Shown here piece by piece: positions 23,471-35,240 of a DNA stretch of 64,000 bases. The stretch's first letter is position 1; every line of letters starts with the position of its first letter. The notes under the pieces are model-generated. The model saw nothing but the letters and a program-made list of their open reading frames with translations. It had not been told where the DNA came from and did not search any database. Both the position numbers and the translations under genes were made by a program. This stretch comes from Isoetes taiwanensis (Eukaryota; Streptophyta; Lycopodiopsida; Isoetales; Isoetaceae), in contig JAJEKV010000034.1 of the NCBI GenBank assembly GCA_021234155.1, positions 1,674,001 through 1,738,000 on the forward strand, in the 5' to 3' direction.

Positions 23471-24020
23471 ACAAAGTGCAAAGCTCTGCCTACAAATCCA
23501 CATGGCACATAATGATGATAAATGCTAGGTTATAAAAGAACTTCAGCTTATAGCAAATCCAATAAGAACAGAACTAAGATAATTCTTGTTCCTGTTTAGC
23601 TTAGGCTTGTTAGAGTGTTTTCAAACAGGAATCATGACTTTTGTCGTTAGCAAACCTGACTCTGCGTGCAAAGCTCTGCATAAAAATCCACATGGCACAT
23701 AATGATGATAAAGACTAGGTTATAAAAGAACTCCAGCTTATAACAAAACTTTGAGTTTGCCCAACCAATTCCAGCTTAAAGCTTATATTCAGGGCAAAAA
23801 CATGGGTTAAACTATAATACTATGCCCTAATATCATGCAAACACTTTGATCCTTAGCAAACCTGACTCTGCACTTCGTTGCAAAAGCAAATGGAGGCCTG
23901 TTGACAGGAGCACAGTAGATTTTCAGGCAAATGCCTCAGAGACAACAAAATGCAATGCTCTACCTAAAAATCCACATGGCACATAATGATGATAAAGACT
24001 AGGTTATAAAAGAACTATTC
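23471..24020. repeat. Three dispersed copies of an ~80-bp repeat
   Basis: Copies at 23471-23556, 23665-23748 and 23944-24020 share the core ATCCACATGGCACATAATGA followed by GATAAA..CTAGGTTATAAAAGAACT. The last two are the most alike. The spacing is uneven (about 190 and 280 bp). Confidence 0.7.
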
Positions 24021-24229
24021 AAAGTTGGACACTTTAGAATTGCAAGACATAGACACTCTAGAATCCCCAAGAATATTATCATGGATATCATTTCGCTTCT
24101 ACAAGCAACTGCCATCAAATCTAGAGACATCTATTTTTTCAGTAAAATATCTACACTTGCACTTGCAGGTCAACACTAGGATAAGGGCATGTAGATTCAA
24201 TTCAGGAATACAATAGAATAAAGTGAAGT

Positions 24230-24431
24230 ATCAAATCCTGGTAAATGGCCGCTGCAAAGAATTGACCATTCACGCTTGACCCAATAGAATATGGATTCAA
24301 TACAAACAACAAAATGAAGCAACAAAAGATAAAGAATCAAATCTATCTGCAAAGAATAAGCTAAAGGATCAAATCCTGGTAAATGGCATCTGCAAAGAAT
24401 TGATCATCCATGCTTGAAGCAATAGAAAAGG
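24230..24431. repeat. Two copies of a ~64-bp repeat
   Basis: ATCAAATCCTGGTAAATGGC followed by TGCAAAGAATTGA.CAT occurs at 24230-24293 and 24368-24431. It continues the repeat-rich stretch that starts at 23.47 kb. Confidence 0.65.
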
Positions 24432-24589
24432 CTTTCAATAGAAACAAATAACCAAAAAGTTCATATGAATATCAAAGGCAAAATGTAATTCTTAGATGAG
24501 CATTGGAGGTTTTGATGAAAACCATAAATGTACCAAATCGAAACTGTAATAAAGCATGAATGATACCTTCAAATAAAGTGCCGCTTCTA

Positions 24590-24700
24590 TTCTTGCAATA
24601 TACTTTCGTCCATGAAAGTCGTGCAATAGAGACAAGCTCTGCCAATTCACTCGCATCGTATTGACCATGCCTTAAACCACACGGAAAGGGCATGTTTGCT
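24590..24700 (-). other. Possible exon of an unrecognised gene
   Basis: An open minus-strand segment (GQYDASELAELVSIARLSW...) has protein-like composition and ends at a good splice donor, GAAG|GTATCATTC. A Met-led 34-codon frame (MSVDSSDAKDLRG) lies upstream at about 24868-24972. No other exons or homology were recognised, so this is weak. Confidence 0.2.
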
Positions 24701-25462
24701 TGCACATAGGTCCATTATACAAAGACTAACATATGTGAATCAAATCAAAACAAACATTAGGCTAAGAATCCTTGAAGAGAACACGATTACAGATGGACTT
24801 GCAAACTTCAAACTAAAAAAATGCTTGAAAATTAAAAGGCAATCTATATAAGACAACGTTTCCTAGATCCTCCACGACTTGGTACGCGCTTGGGAGATTG
24901 GCATTTTCTGTGGCTTCAAAACTGTGCCAAAACCTCTCAGGTCTTTGGCATCAGAGGAGTCTACTGACATTGTTCATGTCTTTTGAGATCAATTTGCTAT
25001 GTTTAGACCATGGGAAATGAATATACATAGGCAATGAAACCAAATCTGAGCAAGTATAAATCATCGTAACAGCATCTCAATGCTGACCCATGTTCGAATT
25101 ATTCTAAATTTTGAGCAATAGGAGACAGAATTCAAATTCTTGAGGCGTGGATACATTGGTTTAATAGGCCAAGACGGACTGGATGGACTAAAAAATGGAT
25201 AAATTAATATACAGGCTTTGAAATAGAGCTGAAAAGAGAGTAACTAAAATCCAATAGCCGAAGAGGGGAAGTAAGAGGCAGGGCCAAGGTCTGGAAGGAA
25301 AATAAAAGGAACGATGCAGAGAAAATGTGAGGAGGCGAGTGCAACTGTGGCTCTTCGCCGGCACTCATCTCATCTCATCTCATAAGCTATTATAATGGCA
25401 TTGCAGAAGAATGTAATTGAGCTTTTATTGTGGGCCTGGGCCCAAAATTTGTTTGCACCACT

Positions 25463-25560
25463 GATTTAATGCCTAAGAATCAAGTCTTCGGGTTACATTC
25501 TCTCTCTAGGCTCGAGGCCACAATATCAAATGCCTAAGAATCAAGTCCTCGGGTTACGTA
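25463..25560. repeat. Direct repeat, 57-bp spacing
   Basis: ATGCCTAAGAATCAAGTC(T/C)TCGGGTTAC occurs twice, at about 25470 and 25527, in non-coding sequence just before the Helitron fragment. Confidence 0.6.
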
Positions 25561-25709
25561 TAACAGAGAAATCGCCATCCGTCAGAAGTCTCCCACTACA
25601 CCTACGGTTACCAGATACAAATCACTCTTAGACCACTATTTTTCACGACTACTAGATTCCGAGTTTGATTCTCTCACATACATCCAACAATACACATTAT
25701 GTCTATATA

Positions 25710-26377
25710 ATGGAACGTCTACCTTGTAATATGGCGAGTATCTAGAGCAAGAACGGCCAGGATACGCAGATAATATTGTTAAAAAAAGATCTACGCAACC
25801 AATTATATGTAGGATACGTTTTTTGTTGCCTCGAGTTGGTGAAGCATTTTATTTAAGAAAAATCCTAATACATCGGCCCGTAAGAACATGGGATGAAGTA
25901 CGTATTGGAACATGGAACATGGAACTTATTGACATGCTGCAGAAGCACGTGGACTACTTGCAGCGTATAACGAGGCAACACTAATTATGGAAGAAGCAAC
26001 GTCGTTGTCTCTAAGTTCCACACAACTATGATTGTTATTTGCAATGGTTTTACTTGATCAAGCACCAGCACTCGAAATATGGGATAGATTCCGAGTACTT
26101 ATGAGCATTGACTTGCTAGACCAATACTCAAATAATGAAACGGTTGCATTTAACGAATCACTCCACCTAATCAATAATATATTGATTCAACATGGCACTA
26201 ACATCATAGCCTTCGGGTTACCATTCCACGCTCATCTCGTAAGAGATGCAATGCATGAGTTATCCATGTTTCCCAATTATGGAGCTTATTTAGAAGATGT
26301 AACAGAGATGTCAAGCGCAATGAACGCTAATCAAGTAGAAGTATATACTTACATACGAGACAAGATAAAACAAATGC
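25710..26377 (+). pseudogene. Helitron Rep/helicase gene, part upstream of the LINE
   Basis: The frame pieces match the region between the Rep and helicase domains of plant Helitron proteins: YLEQERPGYADN, then RVGEAFYLRKILIHRP (the usual SGERFYLR..L segment), ARGLLAAYNEA, LFAMVLLDQAPALEIWDRF. The 116-residue frame 26032-26382 ends MNANQVEVYTYIRDKIKQM, the lead-in to the Pif1 helicase. It is cut at 26377 by the LINE, whose target duplication starts at 26364. The gene resumes at 44051 with the Walker A motif. Frameshifts lie near 25800-26030. No Rep (HUH) motif was seen, so the 5' part is missing. Confidence 0.7.
26364..26377. other. Target site duplication of the LINE, left copy
   Basis: GATAAAACAAATGC here is repeated exactly at 44037-44050, directly after the LINE poly(A) tail. 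Confidence 0.9.
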
Positions 26378-26796
26378 CATAAATTATCATCTTTCAATAC
26401 CATGTGAAGATGGTGGGCGCTCATGATGGCGCTTAGGGTTTCAGCTCTACTCTTTTGCTCATAACTCGAGATTCCGGTGTCAGATTCAAGTATTCCTGGG
26501 CTCGTTGGAAAGCTTATCGAAAGAGCTTTCCGTCGGTGTATGATTTCTATGGTGTTTCATCTGTTTTGGTCGACGGAATCTGCCTGACAGTCCCGGCCCT
26601 CTTTTGGCGGTGCTAGGGTTTGGGTGCAGTTTTCTTTTGGCCATAACTTCTGCATCTTGTGGCAGTTTTGGGCGTGTTTGGGCTTGTTGGAAAGCTCTTT
26701 AAGCACTCCATTCAGTGGTGCTTAATTCCTTCAGAGATTGGCCTGTTGGAAAAGACGGTACAGATCTGAAACTTCGGCCCTCCTCTCTTGGTGGAG
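26378..26796 (+). promoter_or_regulatory. LINE 5' UTR with two ~190-bp monomers
   Basis: Two related units begin at about 26447 (GCTCATAACTCGAG...GGGCTCGTTGGAAAGCTT) and 26637 (GGCCATAACTTCTG...GGGCTTGTTGGAAAGCTC). LINE 5' UTRs carry the internal promoter. The same CATAAC...GTTGGAAAGC layout recurs at 62.35-63.25 kb. Confidence 0.5.
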
Positions 26797-28992
26797 ATGA
26801 CAAGATCCAGTCGCAGCCTGCCAAAACGTGCTTCTGGTGCTTCTACCGTAGTTCATGGTGGAATTGGCAAAGAATATGCTGCAGATTCTCCCAGGATGAG
26901 TGTACGCGATGCACACAAGATGGCTCGTGAGGGTGCTCTTTCGGCTCCTGAGAGTTTAGTCTCTTCGGTGCATCTCAATCCTTTAGTGTAGCCCAATATG
27001 TCTTTTGATGGCATGAGTGTGGCCGCTTCAATTGAGACAGGAGCTCCATCTTCTTCCTTGTCTCAGTTACTTGCTCCAGTTTCCATCCCGACTGTAGTTG
27101 CAGCAACTACAATTCGCGCTGCTGCCCACACGTCTGGTGAGACTGGAAGCCGTGTTGTGCCATTGGAAAACTCTTCCGACAGTGTCACACCTCCAACGTA
27201 CGTTGGAGGTTCCTCGGACCAGGTGGTGCGCTCTGGCCAATTAGCGCCTCCAACACTCGTTGGAGGTTCTGGGGTTCAGGCAAGACCCTCTTTATCTGCC
27301 GAAGTTGCTGCTGGGCCACTAGCTCCTGCGACACAGGTTGGAACTCCCTCATATCAGTTCAGACCTCATGTGCCTGTAGAGTGCTCCTCTGGACAAGCTG
27401 CACATAATGGTGTTGCACGGGCGGCACCTCCAACACAGGTTGGAAGTTCCTTGGTGCGGACTACTTCTACAGGTAGTGCTCGGGTGGTGGTGCAACCTCC
27501 ACAAACTGGTGTACGTCCAACACACGTTGGAGGTTCCTCAGGGCAGGAGGAGTTTCCCCTCTTCCCCCACGGCAGCCTGGGACGATATCCTCTTCCATCC
27601 CTCGAGCTGTATCGACCACACCTTGGAGATCATCTGATACAGTTGCTCGAGTTACAGGTGTCCGGTTCTCTGAGTGGCTTTGCAAGGGCCTGGCGGCTCC
27701 CACCACCTCGGCTCGTGTCTCAGAGGCCATTGCCACCATGGTGGATAATAACAGGAAGGAAGTTGTGTCCTATCTCCAAAGAATCGCAAGCCAAGCAAGA
27801 CTCTATGGATGTCCAAATCCCATCGACGAAATTTTTATGAGGTTCGTGAGTGCGGGGCAACTTTTGAGCGTTTTGGGGCTCCGGTGGTGCGAGATTAGCC
27901 ATGAGGATCATCGGCGACATGTGGAGCGCTTGGTTGCGTGTTCCGCGGGTCCGCCACTTCACCGCCCTTTCCCGGATCCGCGCATGGGATCTTGGTGCAT
28001 GCAGGCACCTTCACAAGCTACGGCTCCCCGCTTATCAATCTATCAAGCTTGTGGCAAAAGATCAACGTTGCTTTCTTTTGATGTTTGAATCTCCTGAACC
28101 GGCTGCTCAACTCATAGAACGAGGTGTTGATCCTCTCTGGAAACACTTTTTGCTCTATCAACAGTATGTTCCTGGATCCTTTCCAGCTAAGCCAGATGCC
28201 TTACGTGCCCCCTTCTGGTTTGCTATCGAAGACTTTCCTCCAGAGTTACAGGATTCCAAGTTCATTTCTGCCATTGCTAATGAGATTGGACTCCATTTGC
28301 AACACTCCATAACCAATGGCAACACCAAGGTTTGCGTGGCAAGGCCCATTCATCGTGATTTGCCTCAAACAATTGTTGTCCAAAGCAGGCCCATGTTCTT
28401 TCCATTTAAGCTGTCCTTGTTGAATGGTCCTGAGCTAGCTCTCATGTTTCCCGGAGCCCCTCTCTTTGCTCAATATCGTAGGGTTCACCAACAGGATTCT
28501 CCATCTGCGCCTCCGGTACTCTATGCACCTAGATCAGCTCCCACATCAGTGGATATCTCACAAGTCCCTGTGCCTGTGATTGCCCCACCTGCTCTTCCAC
28601 TTGCAGCTCCTCCACCTCAGTCTCTGGATCACCAAATGTTGAGACTGGCTGAAATCCAGAAATCGCAAGAGAAAATTGAAGAGGCTCGTGGGCAGTATAT
28701 GGACATTGATCGGCGTGGCATCCACCCACCACCTAAACATCCACCGGCTCTTCGTCAACCACGAAAGTCTGCTAAGGGATCTAATTCCTCTGCGTCCCAG
28801 CCCTCAGTTCCTGCTTCAGGTGGCACTGCCCCTCCCATTGCATCCCATGGTGGTCGCTTTGATCCACTTCTGTGGGCTGATTTGGTTGATGAGGTTGCTG
28901 CTGTGCCAGGTGCCCAGGAAACATCCTCAAGTTTCCTTGAGACACCAGTGGTCTCATCTGAATTGGCCCCATCACAAGATCAATGCGGTTAG
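26797..28992 (+). pseudogene. LINE ORF1, DUF4283-like RNA-binding protein
   Basis: From ATG at 26797 the frame is open except for a TAG at 26989-26991 and a broken stretch near 27540-27900. The N-terminal half is low-complexity with five PPT.VGG-type repeats (27190-27533). The part from 27901 matches DUF4283-type ORF1 proteins: KDQRCFLLMFESPEPAAQLI, then FPAKPDALRAPFWFAIEDFP. A Pro-rich tail and a GGRFDPLLWADLV motif close it. Plant LINE ORF1 proteins are thought to bind the element RNA. The stop at 28990-28992 overlaps the ORF2 start by ten bases. Confidence 0.7.
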
Positions 28993-30797
28993 TCTCATGG
29001 AATGTTCAGGGGGTAGCCTCCTCCCCCCTCAAGCGGAGTCGTATTTCTTTTTACTTATCTAGATTGGATGCTCAGTTTGTATGTCTTCAAGAGCATAAGT
29101 GTCGTAAGGGTGACGTATCAAAGCTTGCAGACATGATTGGTCGCAGGTTTAATGTCCTTATCGCAGCAGCTGATTCTGCCAGTGCAGGGGTCGTGATAGC
29201 ATGGCTTCCTTCCTTGCCAGTCATCTTTACTCAGGCTGATCGCTTTGGTCGTTGGGCCCTAATTGTATGGCAGGAGCAAGGGGTTAAATATGGTCTAATT
29301 AATGTTTATGCCCACAATAGACCTCATCAGAGAGCTTTACTGTGGGCCTCTTTGCGAGGGATGCCACATTTCATGGCTTCTTGTTGGGGATCTCAATATG
29401 GTGGAAGTGGAGTCTGATCGGTTGGGGGCGACTTCTACAGTGGTGTCTAGTTTTGAACGCCAAAGGGGGCTTCGCCTCTACTCCATGACCGCAACCTCTC
29501 TGGAGATTGATGGTGAAGGTGCCTTCACTTGGTGCAATGGTCAAGTTGGTGGGGGTCGCGCGCAAGCTCTCGGTTGGATAGAGCTTATTGGAATGCGATA
29601 CAGATTCGCGGCACTTCCGTGTCTCTTTCGATTCTCGCCTCGAGATAACTTCGGTTTGAGACCACCATCCGCAATTCATTTCGCACGAGCCCCGCAGCAA
29701 TGGGCGGCCCGAAGGACGTGTTTTAAACTTTGAACGTGAAGTTCTTAAAGGATGCCGACTTTCAAGAAGGTTGCAAGAATACTTGGACAATCTGCCTTCA
29801 ATCGACGCCGAGGTATGACCGCATAGTGGATGCAATTGCGGCAATCAAGGGTTTTGCCAAAGAGTGGGGTCGAGTCCGCAGCAGCCAGTCGTGCTTTTAT
29901 GGACACTTTGTATCGGGACCTGCTCCAGCCTCGGCGGGGGACGCCTTCCCGTGTGTTCATGATCGTGATATTTTGGCACGCATCCAAGCATTGGAGGAGG
30001 AGCAAATTCAGCAAGCAAAGATGAAGGCGGTCTGCAGTGGGTTTCGATGGAGACCGTTATGCGGGCTTCTTTTCGCGGCAGCTAAGAGGCGTCGCGATGA
30101 CATCAACCATGTCCTCATTGCTTTTCCTCCAATGGTTCGATGCTAACGAGCCGACGGAACTCGGCAAAGATCGCATAACCACTTCCGTGACGCGTTTTTC
30201 GAGAAACATCTTCCCTTTCAATCGAAAATGCAAGATAATTGTTTTATCTAGGATTTCCCCATCATCTCTCGTGAGCAAAGACGAGTCAATAGAGGCAGTT
30301 TATGACAAATGACGATTTAAAAATCGGCGCCTTTGAACTCGAAAAGAGGCAAATGCCCAGTGTTTGGATGGTTTGCCAATTGAGTTCTTCCAGGAGTATT
30401 GGGAATGGCTGGAGCCAGATGTGTATGATGCTTTCTGTGACTTTCGGCGGTCCACTGCTTTGAACAGAATTCTAAACATAGGTGCCATCTCACTCATCCC
30501 CAAGGTCAAGGATCCTCAGACTATTTCAGATTGGCGGCCCATCACCTTATTGTCATCCGTATATAAGATCTTCGCCAAGGCTTTTGCAGAGCGGGTAAAG
30601 GACATCTTGGCAGAGTCCATCTCAACAACCCAGTCAGGTTTTCTTCCAAAACGGTGCATTTTGAATAATGTTGCTGCTGCTTACGAGGGAATTTATTGGG
30701 CACGTAGGCAAAACCTTCCAGTTGTATACCTTAAGCTTGATTTTGCAAAAACTTATGACAGTGTCAGCTGGGAATTCGTGCGTCATTGTATGCTAAG
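28983..30797 (+). pseudogene. LINE ORF2, endonuclease and 5' half of RT
   Basis: ORF2 starts at ATG 28983. The APE-type endonuclease begins in frame (LVSWNVQG with Asn, VCLQEHK with Glu) and goes on in the next frame (LLVGDLNMVEVESDR, about 29370-29410). The end of the domain, around 29580-29760, is scrambled by several indels. RT fingers appear at 30364-30797: GLPIEFFQEYWEW, LIPKVKDPQTISDWRPITLLSS, SGFLPKRCILNN, LKLDFAKTYDSVSWEF (first catalytic Asp). The gene is cut at 30797 and continues at 41943. Confidence 0.75.
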
Positions 30798-31387
30798 TGT
30801 TAGTCCTGTGCCTCCTGGTTCAGGACTATTCATGCATACGACGGACCAGGTCAAGCTCAAGGATCCACAGACAGGCACGGGTCAGCCGTCAAAAGCCCAG
30901 CAAAAGACCAAGCAGCAGACCACGCAGTCAAAGCCTGGGTCTGCTACCAAGAGGCGCCGCGACAAGTGATGACCCGTCACCGCCCGTGTCAGCGTCAGCG
31001 TGATTCTAGGCATTTCAAGAGGCACCGCCAACATTCCTGCAAATCAGGCCTCCTTCCAGGAGTCGGCACCGAGATCAGTCCGAGTGTCTATATTGGGCCA
31101 GAGGCCATTGTACTATATATATGAGTAGAGCTAGCACATGAGTTTCAGATGAGTTTTGAGTCTTGTCTCTCTTCAGTCTTCTCTCAATTGTGAGAGCACA
31201 TGTATGTTCATCATTGATATCAAGGAAGCTTATCATTTTCCTCTCATTGTTCTCTTTTGTTCTGTTTTCTTCTTCTTGTTCTTCTCTTGCAAATCCCGCG
31301 TGACATAGTCCCCCTGATTCTCCTGTTAGATCCAAGGGTCCTCCACGGGGTCTGTCTTGCGAGAGTTCCCAACCTGCACCCCAAACA
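30798..31387 (+). repeat. 5' LTR of the second Ty3/gypsy element
   Basis: 590 bp, starts TGTTAGTCC and ends CCCCAAACA. A TATA-like TATATATA lies at 31113-31120. No clear primer binding site (TGG...) was found just after it. Confidence 0.92.
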
Positions 31388-31431
31388 CCGCCGCCCCCGG
31401 TTCGGATTCGATTTTCCTTTCTTACGCCGCC

Positions 31432-33785
31432 ATGTGCGTCCGAAACTTCACGCGGGAAGAACTTCTTTCCCAGACGGCGTCTCGCTTGGAGCGCCATCAT
31501 CGAAGGGAAGCTGTTCGTGACATGTATGGATCTGCTACGACATTGAGGGAGGCCACATTCGGTCTAGGGCTCAGTCGGCACCACCCACCCCTCGTGTCAT
31601 GTCTCGTCCAAATTCTCCGCCTCCAGCGTGCAAACGTTGCTCACAGCCTCAGTCTCCTCATCACTATCAGGAGCCCTATCCGGCTCCAACTGCTCAACCT
31701 TACTTTCATACCCCAGAACATGCCTTCATCCATCACTCTTCGGCCATACCTCTGCCTTCACAACCATCATCTCCCTACGGGTGGGCGGGGATATCCACCG
31801 TCCCTTTTGCTCCTCCCCGTGAATTTCCCTTCCCTACCTTTCCCACCGCTCTTCCCGCGTTTACAATCTTCTGAGACCTCAAACCCAATGATCAGGCACC
31901 TCCAGTACCCCCACCTCAGCCACCCCTTCAGCAGGGTCTTTCCAGCACCATACCCCCTCCAACTCCACCTCAATATCCTCACTATCATGTTCCTGTCCAG
32001 CCCAACACTTTTACCTCTACCTTTCAGACCCTTAAGCTGACTTATCCTACCTTTGGCAACACGAAAGGCAAACCATTAGACCAAAGTGCTCAGGCCCATA
32101 TGGAAGAATTTGAGGCTCTGGCTGTCCTAAATGGTCATGCGCAACCTCAACTGAAATTTCACATCTTTTCCACCACATTGCGTGGCTCCCCTCATCAATG
32201 GCTCATGTCCAACAAAAGCCACTGGAAACAAGATTGGTCCGAAATGAAAACTGCTTTTCTTTCTCACTATGGGACCACGGATGATGATCAACTTCATCTC
32301 AAGCAACTCAATGACCTTCAACAAGAGCCCACGGAGTCCGCCCGGGATTTTGCAGATCGACTTCACATTCTGCTAAGCAAACTCAAGGAGTTACCCCACC
32401 GCGAGCGGATCTTGGTCCGGTTTCTCCAAGGACTTCCTCCAGCTATCGGACTCATGACTGAATACCATACCAAGACTTTGGAGCAGGCTATCGATCTTGT
32501 CAATCACTCAGTAAATGTTTCCTCCCGTGGCGTGGCTCTTCAGGAGCTCCCTTTCATTCCACCCGTCATGGTTCCCCAGACTGCTGTTCAACCTCAACAC
32601 GCCAATCCGGGGCGCAGTCAGATCTGGTGCCATATCTGCAAATATCAAGGCCACTTGGCGAATGAGTGCAACTCCACCAATGGCCCGCCTCATTGTAAAC
32701 GATGCAACATGTGCAATCATGCCACGGAAGAGTGCACTCGCACTCATCCTACACCTTTCCGCAACAAGATGGTTTATCAAGTGCAAACAACACCTCAGCA
32801 CCAATCGCACTATCAGCAGCCACCACTGCAGGCGCAACCCAATCAACTCTATCAGCAACAGGAGCCACAACGGGGACCCAACACACGTCCTCCTTTTGAT
32901 CCTTCGAAAGCTCAGTGTTATCACTGTCAAGAATGGGGTCATACCACTACGGCGTGTCCTCAACTTCCACAAGTTCAGGTGCAGCTTCCTGGCACAAATC
33001 AGACCACATCGGTCCGCCTCACGGCTTACCAACTTTGGATTGCCAATGGCAAACAAGGCCCGCGTCCGGTTCTTCGGAAGCCACCTCGTGCACCTCAGCA
33101 CTCACGCTATCAACCAGCTCCTGCAAATCAACCTCAGATGGATCAACAAGCACAGGAAGAAATTTTTCAAGCTCTCAATCCTCCAGTCCAGCCGTCAAAT
33201 TGGGTTGGTTTAGTCTCACGCCAGACCAGGGCGTCACGTCCCTTAACCATTATTCCTAATGGCACGCAACCTGCCTTTGCCGTCGACACAATTCCTCATG
33301 CAGAAGACAAAAAGGTCCATTTTGCACCTGACTTGGAGAAACTCATGCCGAATGTCATGCCTAAAGTTCGCCAAAGCATTCTGAACCTCATGCAAGCGGC
33401 TGAAGGCCGCACGTTGGCCAATGTTCATGCCACCACTAGAGCTCAACAAAGACAAGATGCACCTTCCATGTCTCAACCTCCACGCTCTCAGCCATATCCA
33501 AATATCGCTGCTGAGGTAAACCTACTCAAAGAAGTTGCTGCTTCCTTACCACGCACTCCCGCACCTGTGGATCCCGCAGATCCTTTTTCTCATGTGCCTT
33601 TGGAACTCCAAGAGGAGCTGGCAAAAATCAAAATTCCTCTAAGTCTTGCAACGATTTTGAAACTCTGTCCTGCTCTCAAGGACCGGTTACCACTCCCATT
33701 TGTTTTGGTTGGGGGCTGTTGCTACCTCTACACCCACGGTACGTGCCACGGTGGGCAATCAGCAAGTCAACCATGTTCAAATTGA
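31432..33785 (+). pseudogene. gag: Gag polyprotein of the second LTR element
   Basis: Starts with MCVRNFTREELLSQ at 31432. A frame change near 31560-31600 leads into a Pro-rich region (MSRPNSPPPACKRC at 31599). An in-frame TGA at 31872-31874 interrupts that frame, which otherwise runs on to 33785. The gag core lies at about 32080-32520 (FHIFSTTLRGSPHQW, FLSHYGTTDDDQLHLKQL, RFLQGLP). Three Cys-rich knuckles follow: CHICKYQGHLANEC, CKRCNMCNHATEEC, CYHCQEWGHTTTAC (32629-32960). The C-terminus leads to the protease through a frame change at about 33700. Confidence 0.85.
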
Positions 33786-34719
33786 TGGAGGTAGCGCAGT
33801 TAATCTCATCACGGATAAACTCCGCAAACAAATGGGCATCAAACAACTCTATCGTGCCCCATATGACATCAAATTGGCCAATGGCCATATCACGAGACCT
33901 CAAGGCGTCACGCCTCTTCTTCACATCAACATTGGTGATCTCAGATTTCCCTTGGAATTTGGTGTTTGGAAGGCTGGAGAAGATCCAGGTGATTATGAAA
34001 TGTTGGTCGACAGACCTTTTCTCCGCCAGGCCAAGAGTATCCATTACTGGGCCACGGATCAGTTAGTCATCACAGATGGTCACCTCAATGCCACCATGGA
34101 TTTGGAAACAGGCAAAATCATTTCCATCGACAATGCTGAACCCTCTCTCCGAATCGATTCTCGAGGGCGCCGAATATCTATATCAAGTTCAGGCTCCACC
34201 TCGAAGTGCGCCTCTGTCATCCTACTCGAATATGCTGATCCTTGGGGAGAAATGACTTTTGATCAGGACCAGGCTGTGGCTGCTTTGCTTGACCCTTACC
34301 TGGCTCCTTGCAATCGCATTCAACGTGTTGATCACTTTTCAGATGCTGAACCTCTTGCCACTCTTGTAGATGTACACGCTGTTATGAAGCAACCTCTGCT
34401 TGATGACACTCAGCAACCTCTCTTTTTCACCACCGTAGCGCCACGCATCCTCGTTATGCTTCAACCTCCTGCTCATATTGTCCAGGACACGGAAGTTATC
34501 CCCCATATTCAGACTCCTGACGTCGAGATTGTGGACGTAGGCAACAATCAGCCTGTCCGAATTGCTGCCAATCTTCCGACACCCTATCGTAACAGGGCCG
34601 TCACGCTCTTCAAAAAGTTCAAACACATTTTCGCCTGGAGCTACAGAGATCTTCGGGGGATCAACAAAACCTTGGGGGAACTCACCATTCCTACCAAGTC
34701 CGATGCATGCCGAGCCTAG
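33700..34719 (+). CDS. Protease and RT lead-in of the second LTR element
   Basis: A 339-residue open frame, overlapping the gag frame by 86 bases. The aspartic protease active site is IDGGSAVNLI (33783-33812), with the partner segment YEMLVDRPFL near 34000. A spacer without RNase H motifs covers 34100-34560. The end, FKHIFAWSYRDLRGIN, is the standard lead-in to Ty3/gypsy RT. Unlike the first element, no second RNase H is seen here. Confidence 0.75.
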   Translation: MFWLGAVATSTPTVRATVGNQQVNHVQIDGGSAVNLITDKLRKQMGIKQLYRAPYDIKLANGHITRPQGVTPLLHINIGDLRFPLEFGVWKAGEDPGDYEMLVDRPFLRQAKSIHYWATDQLVITDGHLNATMDLETGKIISIDNAEPSLRIDSRGRRISISSSGSTSKCASVILLEYADPWGEMTFDQDQAVAALLDPYLAPCNRIQRVDHFSDAEPLATLVDVHAVMKQPLLDDTQQPLFFTTVAPRILVMLQPPAHIVQDTEVIPHIQTPDVEIVDVGNNQPVRIAANLPTPYRNRAVTLFKKFKHIFAWSYRDLRGINKTLGELTIPTKSDACRA

Positions 34720-35240
34720 CAACGATGCTGACGGCTCAACCCCAATTACCGTGGATCGCGTCAAGGCGGAAATTGACAAACTCCTTGCTGCAGTTTGATC
34801 TATGAGGTCAAACATTCTCGAGTGGGTGAGCCCCATCGTCATTGCACTCAAACACAATGGTAAGATCCGCGTTTTGCGTGGACTACCGAAAACTCAATCG
34901 GAGCCACGGGCGTGATCATTTTCCACTACCCTTCACGCACCGTGTTAGGAAGAGGTTCTTTGGACATGAGATGTACTCCTTCATGGATGGTTTTTCGGCT
35001 ACAATCGATCTCAATCAAAGAATCTGATCAACTCAAGACTACCTTCACCACCCGTAAAGTCACTTTTTGCCTACAAGGTGGTTCCTTTTGGATTATCAAA
35101 CTCTCCATCCACGTTTCAACGTATCATGCTATCGTTTTCATGATTTTATGAAGGAAAATCCCTTCTTGCAAATTTTTCAAGATGACTTCTCTGCCTACTG
35201 CCCATGGCTGACCATTTGGATAAATTGGAACTCGTCTTTC
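34720..35240 (+). pseudogene. Reverse transcriptase of the second LTR element, heavily frameshifted
   Basis: RT motifs are scattered over three frames: GKIR then CVDYRKLNR (34860-34890), MYSFMDGFS (34971-35000), then a palm segment with a changed active site IFQDDF (about 35177). At least four indels break the domain, so no active RT can come from this copy as read. Confidence 0.7.

Noticed and set aside
23471-24020. CRISPR-like repeat array
   Set aside because: Plant nuclear context, only three diverged copies, uneven spacing and no cas genes.
32508-33101. 197-codon minus-strand ORF
   Set aside because: Antisense shadow of the gag zinc-knuckle and Gln/Pro-rich region, created by its base composition.
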